The notes: generated from the sequence alone by a model not told the origin. DNA of 63,874 nt from Streptomyces sp. NP-1717 (GCF_022695985.1 NZ_JAAPBF010000018.1:1-63874), one strand, 5' to 3'. Positions 33,446-42,615 are shown, numbered from the stretch's first letter. A program made the numbers and translations.

Positions 33446-33486
33446 GGCCGCGGGCCCGGGGGCTTTTCCCCCTCGGGCCCGCGGCC
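33446..33486 (+). terminator. Strong terminator between the murein endopeptidase and selD
   Basis: GGCCGCGGGCCCG pairs with CGGGCCCGCGGCC over 13 bases, with an inner GGGG...CCCC extension and a CTTTT loop. It lies between convergent genes and can serve both. Confidence 0.85.
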
Positions 33487-33497
33487 TTCCGCCGCGC

Positions 33498-34541
33498 TCA
33501 GCGGATCACCAGCGTGGTGCCGGCCACGGCGGGCACCAGTTCCCCGATGACCGGATGTCCGGGGATCTCCCCGGCGACCAGCAGCCCGCCGGAGGTCTGC
33601 GCGTCTGCAAGCAGATGCAGTTGCTCCTCGCCCGCCCGTCCCTCGTCGAGGTGCGGACGCACCCAGTCGAGATTGCGGCGGGTGCCTCCGCTGACGTATC
33701 CGGCCCGCAGCGACTCCCGGGCGCCGTCGAGCACGGGGACGGCGGCGGCGTCCACCACGGCCGTGACGCCGCTGGCCCGGGCCAGTTTGTGCAGATGGCC
33801 GAGCAGACCGAATCCGGTCACATCGGTGGCGCACACGGCGCCGGCCTCCAGGGCGGCGGCACTGGCCTTGTCGTTGAGGGCCGCCATGACGGCGACGGCG
33901 TGCGCGAAGACCTCGCCCGTCCGCTTGTGGCGGTTGTTGAGAATCCCGGTACCCAGCGGTTTGGTGAGAGTCAGCGGCACACCCGGCCTGCCCGCGTCGT
34001 TGCGCAGCAGCCGGTCCGGATCCACCAGGCCGGTCACGGCCATTCCGTAGAGCGGTTCCGGACTGTCGATGCTGTGGCCGCCGCCGACGAGGCAGCCGGC
34101 GGCACGGGCGATGTCGAGCGCTCCCGCGAGAACCTCCCCGGCCAGCTCCGCGGGCAGTACGTCACGCGGCCAGCCCAGCAGGTTGAGCCCGACGAGCGGC
34201 CGACCGCCCATCGCGTAGACGTCGGACAGGGCGTTGGCCGCGGCGATCCGGCCCCAGTCGCGGGCGTCGTCGACCACGGGCGTGAAGAAGTCGGCCGTCG
34301 ACACCACGGCGGTGCCGTCACCGGTGCGCACCACGGCGGCGTCGTCGCCGTCGTCGAGGCCGACCAACAGCCGGTCCTCGTCGCCGCCCAGGGCCTGTCC
34401 GGGGCTCGGGGGCGGCAGCAGTCCCGCGACCATCGCCTCCAGTTCCCCCGGAGGGATCTTGCAGGCGCAGCCGCCGCCGCGCGCGTAGGCGGTCAGCCGT
34501 ACGGGCGCGGCGGACGTGGTGGCGGGGCCAACAGTCGTCAT
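33498..34541 (-). CDS. selD: Selenide, water dikinase
   Basis: 347 residues. It makes selenophosphate from selenide and ATP, the selenium donor for tRNA-Sec. The N-terminal catalytic motif is GGGCACKIP, where Cys25 and Lys28 match Cys17 and Lys20 of E. coli SelD; here the first is Cys, not selenocysteine. DDAAVV, FFTPVVDDARDWGRIAAANA, LTKPLGTGIL and ATDVTGFGLLGHL are family motifs. It is transcribed away from the tRNA-Sec gene across a 56-base shared promoter region. Confidence 0.95.
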   Translation of the reverse strand: MTTVGPATTSAAPVRLTAYARGGGCACKIPPGELEAMVAGLLPPPSPGQALGGDEDRLLVGLDDGDDAAVVRTGDGTAVVSTADFFTPVVDDARDWGRIAAANALSDVYAMGGRPLVGLNLLGWPRDVLPAELAGEVLAGALDIARAAGCLVGGGHSIDSPEPLYGMAVTGLVDPDRLLRNDAGRPGVPLTLTKPLGTGILNNRHKRTGEVFAHAVAVMAALNDKASAAALEAGAVCATDVTGFGLLGHLHKLARASGVTAVVDAAAVPVLDGARESLRAGYVSGGTRRNLDWVRPHLDEGRAGEEQLHLLADAQTSGGLLVAGEIPGHPVIGELVPAVAGTTLVIR

Positions 34542-34597
34542 ACGACGATCATTTCACCTCTTGCCCCAGCGGCGTGCGGCGATCAGAATCTTGCCCC

Positions 34598-34690
34598 GGA
34601 GGCGTTGGGCGGGCTGGTGCCCCTCCCGATCTTCAAAATCGGTGTGGTCCGGAAACCGGGCCAGGCGGGTTCGATTCCCGTCCGCCTCCG
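34598..34690 (+). tRNA. selC: Selenocysteine tRNA, anticodon TCA
   Basis: 93 bases with the long acceptor stem (GGAGGCG at the start, CGCCTCC at the end), anticodon TCA at 34634-34636 in loop CTTCAAA, a long variable arm (GTGGTCCGGAAACCGGGCCA region) and T arm GCGGGTTCGATTCCCGTCCG. CCA is not encoded. The length, UCA anticodon and place next to selA and selD make the call safe. selA starts 22 bases downstream. Confidence 0.95.
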
Positions 34691-34712
34691 CTGACTTCGA
34701 TCGGGGTGCACG

Positions 34713-36032
34713 GTGGCGGACACGACGCGGCGGCCGCCGTCGGACACCCGGCGGCAGGTGCCGAGCGCCACGGTGCTTCTCGGCGATCCCCGGCTGGGCG
34801 AGGCCTCCGCACGACTGGGCAGACCCATCGTCAAGGCCGCGGTCGCCGGTGCCCAGCAAGCCGTACGCGAGGGACGGATCGGCCCGGGTGACGCGGTCCG
34901 TGCGGCTCTTGCCGCGCTTCCCGCACGGGCGTCCGGCCTGAGCCCCGTGCACAACGCCAGCGGCGTGGTGCTGCACACCAATCTGGGACGAGCCCCGCTG
35001 TCGGGGGCCGCGCTGGAGGCGATGGCGGCGGCCGGCGGATACACCGACGTCGAGCTGGATCTCGGGACCGGCAGACGGGCGCCGCGCGGCCGCGGCGCCA
35101 TGGCGGCCCTCCGGGAAGCGGTGCCGGCCGCGGAGGATGTCCATGTGGTCAACAACGGGGCCGCCGCCCTGGCCCTGGCGGCGGTGACGCTGGCCCCGGG
35201 GCGCGACATCCTGCTCAGCCGGGGCGAGTTCGTGGAGATCGGTGACGGCTTCCGGATACCCGAACTGCTGGCCTCCTGCGGTGCCCGGATACACGAGGTC
35301 GGGACCACCAACCGCACCCGTCTCTCCGACTACGCGGACGCCGTCGGCCCGGACACCGGCTTCATCCTCAAGGTCCATCCGTCGAACTTCACGGTGAGCG
35401 GCTTCACCCAGGGGGTGGACGCCGGTGAACTGGCCTCACTGGGCCTGCCGGTGGTGGTCGACATCGGCTCCGGTCTCCTCACGCCCGACCCTGTGCTGCC
35501 GGACGAGCCGGACGCGGCCACGGCCCTGAGCGCCGGGGCCACGCTGGTCACCGCCAGCGGGGACAAGCTGCTCGGCGGTCCGCAGGCGGGGCTCGTTCTC
35601 GGCAGGGCCGACGTCGTGGAGCGGATGCGCCGCCATCCGCTGGCCCGCGCGCTGCGCGTGGACAAGTTCACCCTGGCCGCGCTCGAAGCGACACTGCGTG
35701 GCCCCGAGCCACCCGTGCACGAGGCCGTGCACATGCCGTTGGAGCGGCTGCGCGTCCGCACGCTGCGCCTGGCCGAGGACGTGGCGCGCCACGGTCTGGA
35801 CGCGCATGTCGTGCCCTGCGAGGCGGTGGTGGGAGGCGGCGGTGCCCCCGGGACCGCCCTGCCGTCCTGTGCGCTCAGCCTCCCCGACGACCTGGCGACG
35901 CCGCTGCGCACCGGTGAACCGGCTGTGCTCGGCCGGGTGGTGCGGGGGCGGCTGCTGCTGGACCTGCGATGCGTACCGCAGGCGTGCGACGGCGACATCC
36001 TTGCCGCGGTGCTGCGCGCGGCGGGGCTGTGA
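34713..36032 (+). CDS. selA: L-seryl-tRNA(Sec) selenium transferase
   Basis: 439 residues. A PLP enzyme turning seryl-tRNA-Sec into selenocysteyl-tRNA-Sec. Visible: NASGVVLHTNLGRAPLS near residue 80, VNNGAAALALA, SRGEFVEIGDGFRIPELLA, LKVHPSNFTVSGF, VVDIGSGLL, and the PLP lysine in TASGDKLLGGPQAGLV. The start is GTG 34713 without a strong Shine-Dalgarno; another GTG lies at 34706 in a different frame. It probably shares a transcript with tRNA-Sec and selB. Its TGA overlaps the GTG of the first selB minicistron. Confidence 0.95.
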   Translation: MADTTRRPPSDTRRQVPSATVLLGDPRLGEASARLGRPIVKAAVAGAQQAVREGRIGPGDAVRAALAALPARASGLSPVHNASGVVLHTNLGRAPLSGAALEAMAAAGGYTDVELDLGTGRRAPRGRGAMAALREAVPAAEDVHVVNNGAAALALAAVTLAPGRDILLSRGEFVEIGDGFRIPELLASCGARIHEVGTTNRTRLSDYADAVGPDTGFILKVHPSNFTVSGFTQGVDAGELASLGLPVVVDIGSGLLTPDPVLPDEPDAATALSAGATLVTASGDKLLGGPQAGLVLGRADVVERMRRHPLARALRVDKFTLAALEATLRGPEPPVHEAVHMPLERLRVRTLRLAEDVARHGLDAHVVPCEAVVGGGGAPGTALPSCALSLPDDLATPLRTGEPAVLGRVVRGRLLLDLRCVPQACDGDILAAVLRAAGL

Positions 36033-36124
36033 CCGTGCGGGTCGTCGCGGGGGCGGGGTTGTGAGCATGCGGGTCGTCGCGAGGGCGGGGCTGTGAGCAT
36101 GCGGGTCATCGCTACGGCGGGGCA
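36029..36124 (+). repeat. Three 32-base tandem copies of the selB start, with two minicistrons
   Basis: Units 36029-36060, 36061-36092 and 36093-36124 each begin GTGA(C/G)C(G/A)TGCGGGTC. The last is the real selB start. The first two read as 11-codon frames, MTVRVVAGAGL and MSMRVVARAGL, each ended by TGA that overlaps the next GTG by 4 bases. The chain selA, minicistron 1, minicistron 2, selB is therefore linked by GTGA overlaps. Confidence 0.85.
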
Positions 36125-37871
36125 TGTCGACCACGGCAAGAGCACCCTGATCGAGGCGGTGACCGGCAGCCACCCCGACCGGCTGGCGGAGGAGCGGCGC
36201 CGTGGTCTGACCATCGACCTGGGCTTCGCGTCGACGGATCTGCCGTCGGGCGAACGGCTCGCGTTCATCGACGTACCGGGACACGAGAGGTTCGTCCCCA
36301 CCATGCTGGCCGGCGTGGGGTCGGTGCCCGCCGTGCTGTTCGTCGTCGCCGCCGACGAAGGCTGGATGCCGCAGTCCGCCGAGCACCTCGCCGCCGTGGA
36401 CGCCCTGGGTGTACGGCATGGGCTGCTGGCCGTCACCCGCTGCGATCTGGCCGACCCCGGCCCCGCCGTGGCTCAGGCACGGGAACGGATCCGCGCCAGC
36501 ACCCTCGGCGACGTCGAGGCCGTGGCCGTCAGCGCCCGCACCGGCACGGGCCTTGTCGAGCTGCGCGCCGCCCTCGGCCGGCTGGCCGCGCGGCTGCCGG
36601 ACGGGGACGCCGACTCCCCCGTGCGGCTGTGGATCGACCGGGCCTTCAGCGTGCGCGGCAGCGGGCTGGTGGTCACCGGCACACTCGGTGCGGGGCGGAT
36701 CCGCCGGGGCGATGTCCTGGTGACCGCCCGGACAGGCCGATCTGTGCGCGTCAGGGCTCTGCAGGCCCTCGGCGAGGAGACCGATCTGGTCCGGGCCACG
36801 GCCAGGGTCGCCGTCAACCTCAGGGACCTCGACAAGGAGTCGACGGGCCGCGGCGACGCCCTGCTCACCCCTGAAAGCTTCCTCCCCAGCCTCCGCTGCG
36901 ACGTGCGTCTGCTCGGCGGAACACCGGTCGCGGCGCTGCCCCGCACCGCGGTCGCCCACATCGGCTCGGCGGCCGTACCCGTACGCGTCCGGGTGCTCGG
37001 CGCCGATGTCGTCCGACTGACCCTGCCGGCCGAACTGCCGCTGCGTATCGGTGACCGCGCGGTGCTACGGGATCCCGGTCTGCGGCGTGTGCTGGCCGGC
37101 CTGGAGGTGCTCGACCCCCAGCCACCGGAACTGCGGCGCCGGGGCGCCGCGGCACGGCGCGCGGCAGAGCTCGGCGACGCTCGTGGTACTCCGGACGAGG
37201 CGGCCGAGCTACGGCGTCGGCTACTGGTCAGGTGCGGGGAGCTGACCGCGATGGGGGTGACCGTCCGTACCACTCCCGTCGCCGGCGACTGGCTTGCGGA
37301 CCCCGCCCATTGGACCGCGCTGAGGGCCCGGCTGGCCGAACTGGTCACCGGGTACATCTCCCGGCGGCCCACAGAGGAGGGCATGCCGCTGGAGGCCGCT
37401 CGGCACCGTCTGGGGCTGCCGGCCGCCTCTCTGGTGGAGGCACTGGTCACGCCGCCCTTGCGGCTGAGCCGCGGTCGTGTGACCGTCGGGCCCGCGTCGC
37501 TGCCCGTCGCCGTGGCGGACGCGGTGCACCGGCTCACCAAGGAGCTCATCGGCCGGCCCTTCGCCGCACCGCAGGCCCAGCGATTGGCGGAACTCGGCTT
37601 CGGCCGCCGCGAGCTCGCCGCTGCTGTCCGCCACGGAGCGGTGCTGCGACTCGCCGAGCACGTGGTGCTGTTGCCGGACGCCCCCGCGCTGGCGGCCGAC
37701 CGGCTGAGCGGACTCGACCAGCCCTTCACCGTGGGAGCGGCGAGCCGCGCCCTGGACACCACCCGACGGGTCACCGTTCCCCTGCTGGAGCAGTGCGACG
37801 GCCAGGGCATCACCGAACTGCTCCCCGACAGACGCCGCCGGTGCGCGCCCCGAGGCCGTGGGCCCGGCTGA
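36093..37871 (+). CDS. selB: Selenocysteine-specific elongation factor
   Basis: 592 residues from GTG 36093 (or ATG 36099). It brings selenocysteyl-tRNA-Sec to UGA codons marked by a SECIS hairpin. The GTPase domain has GHVDHGKST (P-loop), GLTIDLGF and DVPGHERF. The NKxD motif is replaced by TRCD. EF-Tu-like domains 2 and 3 follow (VRGSGLVVTGTLGAG). The C-terminal half holds the winged helices that bind the SECIS, ending FTVGAASRALDTTRRVTVPL. The length is near the usual 600. The final 20 residues are Arg-rich and may deviate from the family. Confidence 0.95.
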   Translation: MSMRVIATAGHVDHGKSTLIEAVTGSHPDRLAEERRRGLTIDLGFASTDLPSGERLAFIDVPGHERFVPTMLAGVGSVPAVLFVVAADEGWMPQSAEHLAAVDALGVRHGLLAVTRCDLADPGPAVAQARERIRASTLGDVEAVAVSARTGTGLVELRAALGRLAARLPDGDADSPVRLWIDRAFSVRGSGLVVTGTLGAGRIRRGDVLVTARTGRSVRVRALQALGEETDLVRATARVAVNLRDLDKESTGRGDALLTPESFLPSLRCDVRLLGGTPVAALPRTAVAHIGSAAVPVRVRVLGADVVRLTLPAELPLRIGDRAVLRDPGLRRVLAGLEVLDPQPPELRRRGAAARRAAELGDARGTPDEAAELRRRLLVRCGELTAMGVTVRTTPVAGDWLADPAHWTALRARLAELVTGYISRRPTEEGMPLEAARHRLGLPAASLVEALVTPPLRLSRGRVTVGPASLPVAVADAVHRLTKELIGRPFAAPQAQRLAELGFGRRELAAAVRHGAVLRLAEHVVLLPDAPALAADRLSGLDQPFTVGAASRALDTTRRVTVPLLEQCDGQGITELLPDRRRRCAPRGRGPG

Positions 37872-38009
37872 GGGGACACGAGCCGAAGAAGCCCCGGTCC
37901 GCGGACACGGGAGAGGGGTACGCGACTTGGGGATCCCTATGTGTTGGGTCAAGGCCGAAGGCCAATAGGTTGGCGTGGTCGAGGATGGGGCCGAGCCGGA
38001 GGGGTGTGC

Positions 38010-38246
38010 ATGGGTGATGGCCAGGTCACGATCAAGCTCACGAGTGACGAGGCGCTGGTGTTGTCCGACCGGCTGGAGAAGTTGCAGATGACGGAGCTGA
38101 GCCGGGTTGTCGACGATCCAGCGGTCTGGGCGCCGATCCATCGCATCGCCGGGACGCTGGACAAGTCGCTTGCCGGGCTGTTCGCGCCTGACTGTGACCA
38201 GCGGCTTGAGGCCGCTCGCCGACGTCTTCGGCCAGAGGAAGACTGA
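38010..38246 (+). CDS. Small conserved hypothetical protein
   Basis: 78 residues, soluble, with a helical pattern: MGDGQVTIKLTSDEALVLSD, RLEKLQMTELSRVVDDPAVW, HRIAGTLDKSLAGLFAPD. GGAGGGG lies 5-12 bases before ATG 38010. I recall similar small proteins in many Streptomyces genomes, without a known role. It stands 138 bases after selB and is not clearly part of that operon. Confidence 0.7.
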   Translation: MGDGQVTIKLTSDEALVLSDRLEKLQMTELSRVVDDPAVWAPIHRIAGTLDKSLAGLFAPDCDQRLEAARRRLRPEED

Positions 38247-38533
38247 CTGGTGAGTCTGAACCGTCACCTGGCCGCTGCGGGTTGGGGTTCGTACTCAGGC
38301 AGGCAGGATGTTGTGACTGCCTACCATCCAGCCATCCAGTCCCAACTCCCCGAATCCGTTGAGGCTGCCGACGAGAAGCAGCAGACTAAGAGGTTGTCTG
38401 ACGTGGCAGGTTCCGCGAGCTTCTTGGAGCAGGTCAGGGCGATGGCCATGGCCTGGCTTCGGCTCTGCCGGTCGTTGCCGGTCCGCGTACGGGATCTTGG
38501 GGCCACGAGTAACCCATGGCAGGCTCATGCCGC
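38247..38533. other. Intergenic region, no gene seen
   Basis: About 290 bases. Neither strand codes convincingly; possible reading frames of up to 90 codons have no ribosome binding site and a mixed, unnatural composition. The promoter for the DinB gene should be here. Confidence 0.35.
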
Positions 38534-39136
38534 ATGATCGATGAGTTCGCGAAGGACAACCTCCACGGGAGACTGCGGCGGGACCGCGAGGCGCTGCTCT
38601 GGAAGCTCGACGGCCTGTCCGAATACGACGCCCGCCGACCTTTGACTGCGACGGGGACCAACCTCCTTGGCCTGGTCAAGCACGTCGCCGGCGTCGAGGC
38701 CAGGTACTTCGGCGAGGTCTTCGACCGGCCGTCTCCGGAACAGCTGCCCCGGTGGCAGGACCACGACGGCAGCGATCTGTGGGCGGCTGAGGACGAAACG
38801 CGCGATCAGATCATCGAGTTCTACCGGCGCACGTGGGAGCACTCGGACGCGACGATCGACGAGCTTGCCCTCGATGCCCCCGGCCACGTGCCGTGGTGGC
38901 CGCAGCCTCATGCCGACACGAACCTGTTCGCCGTCCTGGTTCACGTTCTCGGCGAGACCAACCGGCATGCCGGGCACGCCGACATCCTGCGCGAAGGCGT
39001 CGACGGCCGATCCGGGATGCGCCCCGAGCACGAGATGCAGATCGACGAGGAAGCCCGCGCCGCCTACTGCGCGAAGATCGAGCAGGCCGCCAGATCGGCC
39101 GCATCAGTCAAGGCACGGAAGAGCTGTGCCACGTGA
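38534..39136 (+). CDS. DinB-like (DUF664) metal-binding protein
   Basis: 200 residues from ATG 38534. Four-helix DinB/YfiT fold: LLWKLDGLSEYDARRPLTAT, NLLGLVKHVAGVEARYFGEV (first metal His), and LFAVLVHVLGETNRHAGHAD (second and third His). Family members are often thiol-dependent transferases using mycothiol, which actinobacteria make, though the reaction here cannot be told. It is a single gene with no partners. Confidence 0.85.
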   Translation: MIDEFAKDNLHGRLRRDREALLWKLDGLSEYDARRPLTATGTNLLGLVKHVAGVEARYFGEVFDRPSPEQLPRWQDHDGSDLWAAEDETRDQIIEFYRRTWEHSDATIDELALDAPGHVPWWPQPHADTNLFAVLVHVLGETNRHAGHADILREGVDGRSGMRPEHEMQIDEEARAAYCAKIEQAARSAASVKARKSCAT

Positions 39137-39159
39137 CGTGATGTTCGAGCGACATGATG

Positions 39160-39500
39160 CCGGCGGTGAGTGCTGATCTGTCGAAGCGTCTGGTTCCTGA
39201 TCAGCATCAGTTCTGGGAGCTGGTCGCTCCAATTACCGCCGACGTTCGCGGCTCGACCGCGAGGTGGCGGGACCGCTCCGCGTGACGAGCGGGCCGTGTT
39301 CACCGTGCCGCCGACGTTCGGCACGTCCTTCGCCACCGCGCACCGCCGCATCACGGTATGGACCGAGGCCGGCCTGTGGCGTCGGCTGCACCGGGCGGTG
39401 CTGGACGAACTCGGGACCCGGCGCGAGGTGGACTGGACCTCAGCGATCGTCGACGCGGCCTCCGTTCGCGCCAAAGCGCGGGTGCCTCCCGCCAGTTGTC
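39160..39500 (+). pseudogene. Decayed IS5-type transposase, N-terminal half
   Basis: SADLSKRLVPDQHQFWELVA in one frame, then in another RGGGTAPRDERAVFTVPPTF, GTSFATAHRRITVWTEAGLW and LDWTSAIVDA-like VDWTSAIVDAASVRAKA. These are consecutive motifs of an IS5-type transposase with a frameshift and a short deletion. The second half is gone. About 300 bases of unreadable DNA follow up to the DUF3048 gene. Confidence 0.7.
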
Positions 39501-39814
39501 CGACTGTCCACTGCACCGCCCGTCCCCGTCCCCGCAGGGCACGTCCCACGCCCCAGCGGCGTACACGGCGGACGCGCACAGCCCCAGCGCCGCTACCGGT
39601 CTCCGTAGTACCGGACAGACGGCCGATCTCGGCCACGTTTCGGCCCACGGTCGGGGAACGAGGGAGGGCGGTTGTCCTCGCCCGTACGGCCGATCGCGGC
39701 CACCGGTGGTCGCGTTCGCGAAGTGCGGTCGAGTCGGACAACGGTATTGACGACGACGCCCCGAGGGGGATGAGGTAGCTGTCCATCCGACTCCCCCACG
39801 ACGGAAGGCCGTTC

Positions 39815-40822
39815 ATGCTCGGCGACACCGCCTCACCACCCCCCACCGGAACAACCCGAGGTGCGCGGATAACCCCGCGCCTGCTGGCCTCCCTGGCCGT
39901 GGTGGGCGCGTTGGCAACAGGGACGGCAGCGAACTCCTGGGCGGGAGAGAGCGCCCCGCCAGGGGACTCCGCGCCGGCGGAAGCCACCTCGCCCTTCACC
40001 GGGCTGCCCGCCGAGCCGGCCCCCGTACTGGCTGTAAAGATCGACAACCACAAGGGCGCCCGGCCGCAGACCGCCCTGGAGGACGCGGACATCGTCTTCG
40101 TCGAGAAGGTCGAGGGCGGCCTGAGCCGGCTGCTCGGCCTCTACTCCAGCAAGCTGCCCGAGGCTGTGGGACCCGTCCGCAGCGCTCGCGAGTACAACAT
40201 CGAGCAGCTCCGCATGTTCGACCGGCCCGCGCTCGCGTACTCCGGCGCACGGGCCGACGTCGTGGACATGATCAACGCGTCCCCGCTCTACGGCGTGTCC
40301 CACGAGGACTTCCCCGACGACTACTTCCGGGGCACCGACCACGAGGCTCCCCACAACCTCTACGGATACCCCGACAAGATCCTCGGGGAGGCTCCCGAAG
40401 CCAGCCCGAGCGACGACATCGGCTTCCGCTTCGGGGACGAGGCGCCCGCGGGCGGCACGCCGACCGCCAACCGCACCGTGAACTACGGCGCCGCCACCAC
40501 CTCCTTCAACTGGTCGGCGGAGGAGGACCGCTGGCTCGCTTCCTTCGACGACGCCCCCGCGATGAGCAGCGACGGCGACCGGCTCGGCGGAAAGACCATC
40601 GTGGTCCAGAAGGTCGCGATGCCGCCGGACTCCGGTGGTGAGACCCCGTACGAGGAGACGGTCGGCACCGGCTCGGCCACCGTACTGCGCGACGGCCAGG
40701 CGTACGAGACCGTCTGGGACCGGCCCACCGCTGAGGCGGGCACGACCTTCACCCGGGCCGACGGCGAGCCGATGGCCTTCGACCGGGGCCAGGTCTGGGT
40801 CGTCTACGAAGAGGCCAAGTAA
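39815..40822 (+). CDS. Secreted DUF3048 protein
   Basis: 335 residues. A signal peptide (ITPRLLASLAVVGALATGTA) precedes the DUF3048 domain pair: FTGLPAEPAPVLAVKIDNHK, RPQTALEDADIVFVEKVEGG, VGPVRSAREYNIEQL, DHEAPHNLYGYPDKI, and the C-terminal part with VNYGAATTSFNWSAEEDRWL and DGQAYETVWDRPTAEAGTTF. It is a cell-envelope protein whose function is unproven. There is no lipobox, so it is secreted or processed. The upstream neighbour is an IS scar. Confidence 0.88.
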   Translation: MLGDTASPPPTGTTRGARITPRLLASLAVVGALATGTAANSWAGESAPPGDSAPAEATSPFTGLPAEPAPVLAVKIDNHKGARPQTALEDADIVFVEKVEGGLSRLLGLYSSKLPEAVGPVRSAREYNIEQLRMFDRPALAYSGARADVVDMINASPLYGVSHEDFPDDYFRGTDHEAPHNLYGYPDKILGEAPEASPSDDIGFRFGDEAPAGGTPTANRTVNYGAATTSFNWSAEEDRWLASFDDAPAMSSDGDRLGGKTIVVQKVAMPPDSGGETPYEETVGTGSATVLRDGQAYETVWDRPTAEAGTTFTRADGEPMAFDRGQVWVVYEEAK

Positions 40823-41135
40823 CCGAGACCGTCGGGCTGCTCGGTGCCGGCCGGCAGGACCTCGGCCACCGGGGCGGCCGGCGCCGGGGTGCCGAGCGCC
40901 GTACGGACGTCCGCTTCCAGCTGCGCGGCACGCTCGGGCGGGCAGGTGCCGAGCACGAGGTCAACCGGGCATGCGGCGATCATGTCCCGGTTGGTCCACG
41001 GCGTTGTCCCGGTTGGTCAACGGCATCTCCCGTAGCGCCCGGCGGTGACTAACGTTCATGGTCGCGGGGCCGTAAAACGTCACGGCTTCGGACTGTGCAT
41101 GTTTCTGCTTTACGAGTTCACGGGGGTACGGCGAG
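40823..41135. other. Intergenic region with a minus-strand scrap
   Basis: The minus strand from about 40985 to 40804 reads MIAACPVDLVLGTCPPERAA, then QLEADVRTALGTPAPAAPVA, ending inside the DUF3048 gene. It looks like the end of a decayed gene (about 60 codons) and has no ribosome binding site. The last 130 bases lead into the lipoprotein gene. Confidence 0.35.
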
Positions 41136-42365
41136 ATGGCCATGGGAATCGGTACGTCGGGTGGCAGGTCTTCTCGGCGGCGAGTATTGAGGCTTGCCGG
41201 GGGCGGTCTCACGCTCGCAGTCCTGACGGCCGGGACGGCGGGCTGCCGCGAGGACGTGGCGGACGGCGGGGGTTCCGAAGTAGCCGGGGACGACAAGCCC
41301 TCCGGGGGCGACGCTCGCGGGGCCGGACAGGCCCCCGAGCCGCTGTGGACGAAGACGACCTCGGCGCAGACCTACGGTGACAACGACGAACTGGTGGCCG
41401 TGAGAGGCGTGGTGATCGCGAGCGGCGATCCGCTCGCCGCCTTCGACGCGGCGACCGGCAAGGAGCGGTGGGCGCTGGAGAGCGGTGCGGTGCCCGGTGC
41501 GCCGATGCTCGTCGGCAACGGCACGCTGTACCTGGCCAGTGGCAAGTACGACGGCTCCGTCGCCGGTTACGACCCGGCTTCGGGCAGGGAGACCTGGCGC
41601 AGCCACCTGGGCAAGGGCTACCGGCAGCCGAAGCCGATGGCGGTGGACGAGAAGCAGGTGTATGTCATCGCCGAGATACTGGAGGACGACGGCTCGTCCC
41701 GGACCAACGTGATCGCCGCGCTGAACAGTTCCACGGGCAAGGTGGCGTGGAGTGAACAGCGGGACCTCGGCACCATGGAGATGGGGATCCACGCCGCCGT
41801 CAAGGGCCGCCATCTCGTGTACACCGACTTCAAGAAGAACCTCACGGTGCGCGACACGGCCACCGGTACGCAGGTGTGGACACACAAGACGACCAAGACG
41901 AACTACGGCTTCTTCGCTGTGCACGAGGATCTGGTGATCGTCCCGCAGGGGCAGACGCTTCAGGCCTTCAACCTGTCCGACGGCACCGAGAAGTGGTCCA
42001 TGAAGACCGAGCGTTTCACCACGTTCAAGGAGCCGGCCGTCGTGGAGGGCGTGCTCTACATCGCCGACAGCGACCGGACGCTGCGGGCCGTCGAGCCGGG
42101 TACCGGCAAGGAGATCTGGCAGTCCAAGGCCCTCGCGAAGGACGAGGTCCAGACGCCCCGACAGTACGTCAAGGTGGGTGGCGTCCTTTACGGAGCCACG
42201 AGCCTCGATGAACGGGGCGGTGTCGTCGCCATCGACGCCAAGACCGGTGAGCTGCGCTGGACCTTCAACGACAAGTCCGGTGACTTTCACGCGTGGTTGG
42301 TGGCCACCGATGGCAAGCGTGTCTTCGCGCTGCACGGCAAGAAGCTGCATGCCCTGCCCGCGTAG
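41136..42365 (+). CDS. PQQ-like beta-propeller lipoprotein
   Basis: 409 residues. An Arg-rich start (GGRSSRRRVLRLAGGG) and a lipobox LTAGTAGC show export and lipid anchoring; the RRRVLRLAGG pattern may use Tat. The mature part is a PQQ-like propeller with repeated blades: PLAAFDAATGKERWALESG, VAGYDPASGRETWRSHLG, IAALNSSTGKVAWSEQ, LTVRDTATGTQVWTHKT, LRAVEPGTGKEIWQSKA, VAIDAKTGELRWTFND. Such proteins scaffold or bind ligands outside the cell. No enzyme motif is seen. Confidence 0.87.
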   Translation: MAMGIGTSGGRSSRRRVLRLAGGGLTLAVLTAGTAGCREDVADGGGSEVAGDDKPSGGDARGAGQAPEPLWTKTTSAQTYGDNDELVAVRGVVIASGDPLAAFDAATGKERWALESGAVPGAPMLVGNGTLYLASGKYDGSVAGYDPASGRETWRSHLGKGYRQPKPMAVDEKQVYVIAEILEDDGSSRTNVIAALNSSTGKVAWSEQRDLGTMEMGIHAAVKGRHLVYTDFKKNLTVRDTATGTQVWTHKTTKTNYGFFAVHEDLVIVPQGQTLQAFNLSDGTEKWSMKTERFTTFKEPAVVEGVLYIADSDRTLRAVEPGTGKEIWQSKALAKDEVQTPRQYVKVGGVLYGATSLDERGGVVAIDAKTGELRWTFNDKSGDFHAWLVATDGKRVFALHGKKLHALPA

Positions 42366-42369
42366 CGGA

Positions 42370-42567
42370 TTACGTCCCCGGCGCGGCGGCGTTGTGATCA
42401 CCTCGTCGCCGGAGCGGGCCCCAGACCGGCGGCCGCGAGCGGTCGGCCCGCACGACGCGGCCCCGGGGGCGGCGGGACTTTACTGGCGCCCCTGGATGCC
42501 GTACCGCTTCGACGCGCTGCATCACGATGTCGCGGCCGGAGTCGACGACGACGGTGCGCGCGTTCAT
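42370..42567 (-). CDS. Doubtful small basic protein
   Basis: 65 residues: NARTVVVDSGRDIVMQRVEA, VRHPGAPVKSRRPRGRVVRA, ending PLRRRGDHNAAAPGT. The first 25 residues look like real protein and the rest like GC-driven noise. It may be the end of a lost gene that began upstream near 42620. No ribosome binding site is visible. Confidence 0.25.
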   Translation of the reverse strand: MNARTVVVDSGRDIVMQRVEAVRHPGAPVKSRRPRGRVVRADRSRPPVWGPLRRRGDHNAAAPGT

Positions 42568-42615
42568 CCGCTTGTACTTGGTCCGCGGTGCACGACCTCG
42601 CGCAGTACGCCGTTA

